DNA from: Acidimicrobiia bacterium
GTDB taxonomy: Bacteria; Actinomycetota; Acidimicrobiia; Spongiisociales; ZC4RG35
DNA: 64,000 nucleotides
Direction of reading: 5' to 3'
NCBI GenBank assembly: GCA_026002975.1
Contig: BPGJ01000003.1
Location: 1 to 64,000, forward strand
Shown here: positions 58,373 through 64,000 of the stretch, piece after piece
Layout: each line of letters starts with the position of its first letter
Numbering within the stretch: the first letter of the stretch is position 1
Made by a program: the position numbers and the translations under genes
Notes under the pieces: model-generated
Told to the model about the DNA's origin: nothing
The model's input: the letters and a program-made list of their open reading frames with translations, nothing else
The model's database searches: none

Positions 58373-58378
58373 TATGAT
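58373..58378 (+). promoter_or_regulatory. Leaderless -10 box TATGAT of the copper operon
   Basis: TATGAT, 7 nt before the ATG of csoR at 58386, without SD. Confidence 0.6.
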
Positions 58379-58385
58379 GTGGGCT

Positions 58386-58700
58386 ATGAAACCGGAGCAC
58401 AAGAGGTCGGCGCTCAACCGGTTGAAGACCGTACGGGGTCACCTGGACGCGGTCATCGCCATGGTCGAGGAAGAGCGCTACTGCCCAGATCTGATGAAAC
58501 AGATCTCGGCTCTGCAGGGTTCGCTGGAGCGGGTGAACCGCATCCTGCTCCAGAACCACCTCGAGACCTGCGTGGCGCAGGCCGTGGCCGAAGGGCGAAC
58601 GGCCGAGATCGTGGACGAGTTGATGGAAACCATGCGGTACACCGGGGCGGTGACAGGGCCGGCCCCAGAGAGCCTGATAACGACGGAGGACACACGATGA
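58386..58700 (+). CDS. csoR: CsoR-family copper-sensing repressor
   Basis: 104-aa all-helical repressor. The Cu(I) triad is complete: C33 (ERYCPDLMKQ), H58 and C62 (QNHLETCVAQ). Start fixed by the -10 box. Its stop overlaps the copZ start (ATGA). Represses its own operon until Cu(I) binds. Confidence 0.92.
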   Translation: MKPEHKRSALNRLKTVRGHLDAVIAMVEEERYCPDLMKQISALQGSLERVNRILLQNHLETCVAQAVAEGRTAEIVDELMETMRYTGAVTGPAPESLITTEDTR

Positions 58701-58903
58701 ACAGGATCGAATTGACCGTGCCCGGGATCTCCTGCAGCCACTGCAAGGAGTCGATCGAGGGCGCGGTAGGAGGCCTGACCGGGGTGGAATCGGTGCGAGT
58801 GGACGTCGACGCCAAGACCGTCGAGGTGGTCTTCGGGGGAAACACAACCGCCGAAGACATCGTCAGGGCGATCGAGGACCAGGGATACGACGTTGCCCGC
58901 TGA
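58697..58903 (+). CDS. copZ: Copper chaperone (HMA domain)
   Basis: 68-aa heavy-metal-associated ferredoxin-like domain. Metal site C13 and C16 in PGISCSHCKES. Carries Cu(I) to the P-type ATPase. ATG overlaps the csoR stop and the copA start overlaps its end by 11 nt. Confidence 0.9.
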   Translation: MNRIELTVPGISCSHCKESIEGAVGGLTGVESVRVDVDAKTVEVVFGGNTTAEDIVRAIEDQGYDVAR

Positions 58904-61026
58904 ACTGACCTTCGAAGTGGAGGGAATGACCTGCGCGTCCTGCGCCGCCCGGGTGGAGAAGGTGCTCGCCCGCCAGCCCGGCGTCGAGGAAGCTACGGTC
59001 AACTTCGCTTCGGGACAGGCCACAGTTCGCCTGAGCCGACCCACCGACCCTTCCACCCTCGTGGCCGCCGTCGAGAAGATCGGGTACGGCCTGAAGGCCG
59101 CCTCCGACGAGGCGGCGGATCCCCACCTGGACGAGGTGCGAGCTCACTGGAAGCGGTTCGCAGTAGCGGCGGCACTCACCCTGCCGGTGGTCGTGTTGGC
59201 CATGCTGGGTCCCGACACGCCGACCAGCCGATGGATCCAGGCCGTCCTCGCCACGCCGGTGGTGTGGTGGGCCGGTCGGGGCTTCCACCAGGTGGCCCTG
59301 AAACGGCTCACCGCCGGTGCGGGCCACCATGGACACGCTGATCTCGCTGGGTACCGCCGCGGCCTGGGGGTTCTCGGTCTGGAACTTGTGGGCCGGTGGC
59401 CATCTCTTCTTCGAGACCGCGGCGGTGATCGTCACCTTCATCCTCCTGGGAAGGGCTCTCGAGGCGCGGGCCAAGGGGAGGGCGTCCCAGGCCGTGAGGC
59501 GACTCCTCGAGCTGGGGGCGAAAGAAGCGACCCTGCTCAGGGATGGCACAGAGGTGAAGGTGCCGATCGAGCAGGTGGAGCCTGGCGACCTGATGGTGGT
59601 GCGGCCAGGGGAGAAGATCCCCACCGATGGTGAGGTGGTGGAGGGCACGTCGGCGGTCGATGAGTCGATGCTCACCGGGGAGTCGGTACCGGTGGACAAG
59701 ACCCCCGGGAGCCCCGTGTACGGGGGCACCGTCAACCGGCACGGCAGGCTGGTGGTCAAAGCCACCAGGGTCGGTGCAGATACGGTGCTCTCCCAGATCG
59801 TCGAGGCGGTCTCGAGGACCCAGGCGGGGAAGGCCCCCATCCAGCGTCTGGTGGACCGGGTCTCGAGTGTGTTCGTCCCGGTGGTCGTGGCGCTGGCGGC
59901 GGTCACCGCGGTCGGGTGGCTGGTGGCCGGGGCGGACGCAGCCCAGGCTCTGTCCGCCGCGGTGGCGGTGCTGATCATCGCCTGCCCCTGCGCCCTGGGA
60001 CTCGCCACCCCGACGGCGGTGATGGTGGGTTCCGGGCGGGGAGCCGAGCTCGGCATCCTCTTCAAGGACGCCGAGGTGTTCGAACGGGTGCGGCGCCTCG
60101 ACACGATCGTATTCGACAAGACCGGGACCCTCACCGAGGGTTCCATGAAGCTGACCGACGTGGTGGCCGACCAGCCCGACGAGTTCCTCCGGGTGGTGGC
60201 GTCCGCCGAGAGCGGATCCGAGCATCCGGTGGGGCGGGCGCTGGTAGCCGGGGCCGTGGAGCGGGGTGTCGACCTCCTGCCGGTGGACGAGTTCGAAGCC
60301 GTCCCGGGTCAAGGGGTCGTGGCCAGGGTGGGAGGACGGACCGTGGTCGCAGGGAAAGCCAAACTCTGTGCCGATCGTGGACTCCACATCGCCGAGAGGT
60401 GGTCCCACGAGCTGCAGCGGCTCGAAGAGGAGGCCAAGACCGCCGTCCTGGCCGGCTGGGACGGCGAGGTGAGGGGGGTACTCGGGTTGGCCGACACCCC
60501 CCGCCCGGGTGCTCGCAGAGCCGTCGACCGGCTCACGGAGATGGGGCTGGAGGTGTGGATGGTGACCGGCGACAACCGCCGCACCGCCGAGGCGGTCGGA
60601 AGGCAGATCGGGATCCGGCACGTGGTGGCCGAGGTGCTGCCGGTCGAGAAGGCCGACGTGGTTCAACGACTCCAGAGCGAGGGCCGGGTGGTGGCCTTCG
60701 TCGGTGACGGCATCAACGACGCCCCGGCATTGGTCGCAGCCGACCTGGGCATCGCCATGGGTTCGGGAACCGACGTGGCGATCGAAGCCGGATCGGTGGT
60801 ATTGATGTCGGACGACCCCGGGTTGGTGGTCACCGCCATCCGGCTCGCCCGGGCGACCTTCGGGGTGATACGACAAAACCTGTTCTGGGCCTTCTTCTAC
60901 AACACGGCGGCCATTCCCTTGGCGGCGTTCGGTTATCTGGCGCCGACGGTGGCGGCAGCCGCCATGGCCTTCTCGTCGGTGTCGGTGGTGGCCAACAGCC
61001 TTCGGCTGAGGCGAGTAGACGCCTGA
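58893..61026 (+). CDS. copA: Cu(I)-exporting P1B-type ATPase, frameshifted
   Basis: ~710 aa after repairing one indel at about 59313-59323. N-terminal HMA domain with C14/C17 ([10 protein letters not shown]), transmembrane CPC motif [14 protein letters not shown], phosphorylation motif [12 protein letters not shown] motif SEHPVGRAL and [14 protein letters not shown] start inside copZ; a GTG at 59317 starts the downstream frame, so a short CopA-like product could still be made. The frame resumes at [11 protein letters not shown], the usual segment after helix 4. Exports cytosolic Cu(I). Confidence 0.9.
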
Positions 61027-61029
61027 CCG

Positions 61030-61611
61030 TCACCGGTCGGGAGCGGACTGGATTTCACCGACCTTCTCGACTCCGGGATCTTCGCCTCGACGGACCGCGT
61101 CGATGGCCTGGGTCAGCACGATCGGGTTGGTCGGCCCGGAGATCTTGCCCACGACGACGCCTTCCCGGTCGATGAAGTACGTCTCCGGAACCCCGAAGAC
61201 TCCGAAGGCGATCGCGGCTTTGGAGCCGGGGTCGACCACGTGGTCGTAGCCCCAGCCCAGTTCGTCGAGAAAGGCCCGTGCGGCTTCGGGTTCGTCCTGG
61301 TAGACCACCCCCAGGAATCTCACCCCGGCGTCGCGGTAGGAATCCGCCGCAGCCACCAGGACCGGATGCTCGGCTCGGCAGGGGAGGCACCACGACGCCC
61401 AGAAGTTGACGACCGAGATGGTCCCGTCCGGCGCGACCAAGGGGATCGAACCCCCGCCGTCGAGGCGAGGCAAGACGAGGTCGGGGGCCGGACGGCCGAT
61501 CAAGGGGCTGGGCTGCAGGTTCGGATCGTCTCCCAGGCGGGTCGAGAAGGCCAGAGCAAGGCCGACGCTGGCCAACACGACGACTATCGCCGCCCACCGT
61601 GCTCCCGACAT
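61030..61611 (-). CDS. TlpA/ResA-like membrane-anchored thioredoxin
   Basis: 193 aa. One N-terminal membrane segment (residues ~5-23), then a thioredoxin fold with C75/C78 in NFWASWCLPCRAEH and the cis-Pro loop VFGVPETYFID. Typically reduces apocytochrome c or extracytoplasmic metallocentres. Its ATG shares a base with the VOC gene stop (TGATG). Next to copA, so thiol maintenance on the outer face is a fair guess. Confidence 0.88.
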   Translation of the reverse strand: MSGARWAAIVVVLASVGLALAFSTRLGDDPNLQPSPLIGRPAPDLVLPRLDGGGSIPLVAPDGTISVVNFWASWCLPCRAEHPVLVAAADSYRDAGVRFLGVVYQDEPEAARAFLDELGWGYDHVVDPGSKAAIAFGVFGVPETYFIDREGVVVGKISGPTNPIVLTQAIDAVRRGEDPGVEKVGEIQSAPDR

Positions 61612-62093
61612 CAGCTCGTGTCCAGGACCCGGCCCGCCAGGACGTCGTCGAGACTGGGACCCTGCCAGTGGAGGTCGTCTTCCCATGCGGCGAGCTGGAT
61701 CAGGACGCCGTGTGAAGACCGAGGGTGGATGAAGACCTCGGACCAGGCGGGGTCCAGGTGGAGTCCAACCGTTTCGAAGCCGGCGGCCTGCACGCGGCGG
61801 GCTGCCTCTTCGACGTCGGCGACCTTGAACGTCAGGTGATGCACACCCTCGCCGGAGGCCAGGAAACGGTGTAGGAAGCAGTCGTCGCGAATCGGTTGGA
61901 TGAGTTCGAGTTTGGTGCCGTCCGCCAGCCTGAAGTGAACCCAGCGGAAACCGTTCCTCGAGTGGTCGGCACCTTGGAGGAAACGGCCTCCCAGCAGCTC
62001 GACGAGGGGAAGCGTGTCGGGGATCGAGCGCACCGCCAACGCCACGTGGTCGAACCGCTCGACGAGGTCTTCGGGGAACCCGGCCGGTACCAC
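61611..62093 (-). CDS. VOC-family protein (methylmalonyl-CoA-epimerase-like)
   Basis: 160 aa from GTG 62093, supported by TACCCT (62106-62101, minus) 7 nt upstream. Two beta-alpha-beta-beta-beta units; metal ligands H16 (ERFDHVALAV), E63 (GTKLELIQP), H86 (GVHHLTFKV); the fourth position reads Q in HGVLIQL where epimerases have Glu. So epimerase-like, with possible altered activity. Confidence 0.78.
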   Translation of the reverse strand: MVPAGFPEDLVERFDHVALAVRSIPDTLPLVELLGGRFLQGADHSRNGFRWVHFRLADGTKLELIQPIRDDCFLHRFLASGEGVHHLTFKVADVEEAARRVQAAGFETVGLHLDPAWSEVFIHPRSSHGVLIQLAAWEDDLHWQGPSLDDVLAGRVLDTS

Positions 62094-62192
62094 GCCCGGG
62101 AGGGTAGCGGGGCTCTGCGGCCCCCCTACCCTCCGGCGTTGCCGTTTCCCCCCGGGGGGATTTCCCCCCACCAAGCTTCGGTTCGTGGAACC

Positions 62193-62221
62193 TGCGGGGC
62201 GGACAGGATGTCCGCCCCGCA
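62193..62221. terminator. Strong terminator hairpin
   Basis: 13-bp perfect stem TGCGGGGCGGACA/TGTCCGCCCCGCA with loop GGA, between the VOC gene and the small signal-peptide ORF. Ends the minus-strand TPR-regulator/peptide transcription. Confidence 0.7.
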
Positions 62222-62248
62222 GGCCGGAGGTGGGACGGAGGATCTACC

Positions 62249-62341
62249 TCACGTCATGTTGCCGATCGACGCCAGGGCGGGCGCGGCCGTGGCGAGGATC
62301 GTGGCAACGCTGAAGACTGTGCATACGACCAGCTTTCGCAA
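62249..62341 (-). CDS. 30-aa signal-peptide-like ORF
   Basis: TTG start with a near-perfect SD (AGGAGG, 6 nt spacing). Sequence: basic N-terminus MRKLVV, hydrophobic core VFSVATILATAA, AxA-type cleavage site PALA-SIGNMT, leaving about six residues. Too short to carry a domain; may be a secreted peptide, signalling precursor or leader. Followed by the terminator at 62193; 66 nt downstream of the TPR regulator. Between 62094 and 62192 nothing else was seen. Confidence 0.45.
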   Translation of the reverse strand: MRKLVVCTVFSVATILATAAPALASIGNMT

Positions 62342-62407
62342 ACGTGACCTCCTACTCGGGAGGTCACTGTCTCCGGGGCGTGTCTCGCCGGTGTCTCAGC
62401 CGGGCGG

Positions 62408-64000
62408 TCAGCCGTTTGCCATCCGGCGTCCCCGCGTGCTGAGAGCGTGACCTGCCGCTCGAAGGGCCTCGAGGTCCCGGCGAACGGTGGAGATGCCCAC
62501 TCCGAGCGCGTCGGCGAGATCGGCCAGGGCGGGAGACGCCCCCTGGGTCTGCGCCTCGTGGATCAGCCTTACCAGGCGGGCTCTCCTTCTCTCCGCCAGA
62601 TCGCCCAAGAGGAGATCGTCGGGGTGATCGACCGTCCAGGTGACCGTGACCAGCTCGTCGGGGGCGAGGGTCCGTCCGGTGGGCGCGTCCCGACTGGGGA
62701 GCTGGGTGATGACCCTGCGGGGAGTGTGCGCTTCGTGCCGTCGGACGATCTCGGCGTGCTCCGGCAGCTCCAAGGCGAGCCCACGGCGACGATCGTCCAG
62801 ACCCTCGAGCAGCTGCTCCAAGGTGGCGAACGCCCGTATGGCTGCCTGCCGCGCCTCCTCCAGCTCGCCTGCTTCCTCGGCGATGAGGCTGTGGCGGTGC
62901 CAGAGCAGGTGGGGCCTTTCGACTCCCACCGCGGCAGTGGAGACGGTCCGCCGGGAGATGCCGATCGCCCGATCCGTCTCGCCTCGGCGGTACAGGACGT
63001 AGGCTCGGAGAGAAGCAGCCTCGATCAGCAGGGGTTGGTATCCCAGCTCTTCGCAGACCTCCTCGGCTCTGCGGAGAGCCCGGGTAGCGGCCTCGAAGTC
63101 ACCTACGGCGATCTCCAAACGTGCCCTCGACAAGAGGTGCTGGGCTTCGAACCAGCGGTGTCCCTCGGACAGGTGGAGGCTCCGGTCGAGGAGCCGGCGT
63201 GCCTCCACCGTCTCTCCTCTCCTCAGGCTGACCCAGCCGAGGGCGTCCAGACACTGGGCCACCCGTGGGGTCTCCCCGGCTTCTTCGAAGAAGCGGAGAG
63301 AGTTCCGGGCCCGGCTCTCTGCGGCTTCCAGGTCTCCCAGCAGGCCGACATGGATGGACGCCCGGTTGGCGTCGACGATGGCTTCGCCCCGCCGATTTCC
63401 GATCGCCTTGAACAGAGCCGCCGCTTGCTCGTAGTGACCCATCGCCCGGGCTACTCGACCCTGGAAGTAGGCCAGGTTGGCGAGGTTCACCAGGTTCATT
63501 CCTTCCGCGTGGCGGTACCCGACTCGTCTCGCTGCTTCGAGAGCCTCGCGGTATCTGTTCTCCGCCGTCTCGATGAGTCCCCGCTCCATGGCCGACACCG
63601 CCATGATGCTCAGGGAGTCGACCTCGGCTCGGACGTCTTCGGCCTGCCTGGCCGCTTCCAGGGCGGCGGCGGCGTGGGTTTCCGCGTCCTGGTACTGCTG
63701 GATGTCCACCAAGGCGCTGGCCAACGCGACCGAAACCCGGGCGGACGGAGGATCCGCCGTCTCAGCCGCCTTGGACAGAACCACCACCGCGTCCCTGGGC
63801 CGGCCCGACCAGCGAAGGGCCCGCCCCTCCACCATCAGTGCCTCTACCAGGAGCGACCGGTCACCGCTCCGTTGGGCCAGGCGTGCACCCTCGCGGGCCT
63901 CGGACAAGGCCTCACCCATGCGATCCATATGGGCGAGCCACGACGCCCTTCGGATGGCCACGAACGCCCGTCGCCGGTCGTCGGAGGCGAGGTCCTTCAA
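62408..64000 (-). CDS. TPR-repeat transcriptional regulator with C-terminal HTH, N-terminus off the window
   Basis: At least 530 aa; the N-terminus lies beyond 64000. Roughly ten TPR-like helical pairs (for example ALEAARQAEDVRAEVDSLSI, NRYREALEAARRVGY, MGHYEQAAALFKAIGN). The last ~60 residues form a DeoR-like winged helix: ARLVRLIHEAQTQ, LADALGVGISTVRRDLEALR. Probably the C-terminal part of a large signal-transduction or SARP/MalT-like regulator. The small peptide ORF follows it and may be its target or product (inference). Confidence 0.75.
   Translation of the reverse strand: MKDLASDDRRRAFVAIRRASWLAHMDRMGEALSEAREGARLAQRSGDRSLLVEALMVEGRALRWSGRPRDAVVVLSKAAETADPPSARVSVALASALVDIQQYQDAETHAAAALEAARQAEDVRAEVDSLSIMAVSAMERGLIETAENRYREALEAARRVGYRHAEGMNLVNLANLAYFQGRVARAMGHYEQAAALFKAIGNRRGEAIVDANRASIHVGLLGDLEAAESRARNSLRFFEEAGETPRVAQCLDALGWVSLRRGETVEARRLLDRSLHLSEGHRWFEAQHLLSRARLEIAVGDFEAATRALRRAEEVCEELGYQPLLIEAASLRAYVLYRRGETDRAIGISRRTVSTAAVGVERPHLLWHRHSLIAEEAGELEEARQAAIRAFATLEQLLEGLDDRRRGLALELPEHAEIVRRHEAHTPRRVITQLPSRDAPTGRTLAPDELVTVTWTVDHPDDLLLGDLAERRRARLVRLIHEAQTQGASPALADLADALGVGISTVRRDLEALRAAGHALSTRGRRMANG

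Noticed and set aside
58893-61026. CopA break as another selenocysteine site
   Set aside because: The two halves are in different frames; it is an indel, not an in-frame UGA, and CPC and HMA Cys are intact.
62331-62350. CAAACGTGAC upstream of the small peptide
   Set aside because: Only the left half matches the operator; it is the SD/start region of the peptide on the other strand.
1-64000. CRISPR arrays, tRNA or rRNA genes, insertion sequences, prophage
   Set aside because: No spaced repeats, cloverleaf with CCA-side features, transposase or phage motifs were recognised on either strand; tRNA-Sec was looked for by eye in the gaps and not seen.

Overview
The window is gene-dense, about two-thirds G+C, and looks like a piece of a high-GC actinobacterial chromosome. 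The Acidimicrobiia/Thermoleophilia type is an inference; there is no rRNA, tRNA or ribosomal gene to place it. Supporting signs are frequent GTG and TTG starts, many 4-bp ATGA/GTGA overlaps between co-directional genes, and about a dozen promoters in which a TANNNT -10 box lies only 5-8 nt before the start codon (leaderless transcripts). No CRISPR array, insertion sequence or phage gene was seen.

Left half (1-36.7 kb) is a catabolic and redox region tied together by a repeated palindrome, CAANCGNTTG, found in nearly every divergent intergenic gap (13 exact copies plus variants). Two LacI-family repressors with nearly identical recognition helices (15.4 and 32.1 kb) are the obvious readers. 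The genes are: a 2-oxoacid dehydrogenase complex (E1a, E1b, E2; E2 runs off the left edge) behind an M24-fold protein; two beta-hydroxyacid dehydrogenases; three amidohydrolases; cupins; an SDR; a complete Liv-type ABC importer; an MFS exporter; a phytoene-dehydrogenase-like FAD enzyme; a rhodanese, OsmC-like and threonine-synthase-like set; a D-2-hydroxyacid dehydrogenase/creatininase/cupin/Gfo-Idh/LLM-monooxygenase operon; an alpha/beta hydrolase; and three carboxymuconolactone-decarboxylase/AhpD-like proteins.

The most exciting content is two apparent selenoproteins in this LacI-type regulon. An AhpD-like gene (24489-25070, minus) has an in-frame UGA exactly where two Cys paralogues in the same window have the second Cys of CxxC. 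A PrdB/GrdB-like gene (30331-31134, plus) has an in-frame UGA forming UxxC. In both, a hairpin with GG in a 3-nt apical loop at +21 to +23 follows the UGA, as expected for a bacterial SECIS. A standard gene caller would split both genes.

Right half (36.7-57.4 kb) lacks the CAANCGNTTG operator. Instead a second motif, roughly TRCANNATATAGGATC, precedes several transcription units; a GntR/FCD regulator at 36.7 kb sits at the boundary. Genes: more M24 proteins, an orphan molybdenum-hydroxylase large subunit beside CinA, a PEP-synthase-like protein, a DRE-TIM aldolase/lyase, a second D-2-hydroxyacid dehydrogenase, an LDH2-type dehydrogenase, two Gfo/Idh/MocA proteins, two ACMSD-like amidohydrolases, an FAH-family hydrolase, and a TrxR-like/ferredoxin-reductase fusion. 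57.4-64 kb is housekeeping: a cation-diffusion facilitator, a csoR-copZ-copA copper operon, a TlpA-like thioredoxin, a VOC protein, a tiny signal-peptide ORF and the C-terminus of a TPR regulator.

Several conserved genes (E2, E1b, two M24 genes, CinA, the Mo-hydroxylase, CopA) carry single-base frameshifts, mostly in G/C runs. This suggests consensus error in a draft assembly, although real decay cannot be excluded, especially in E1b.
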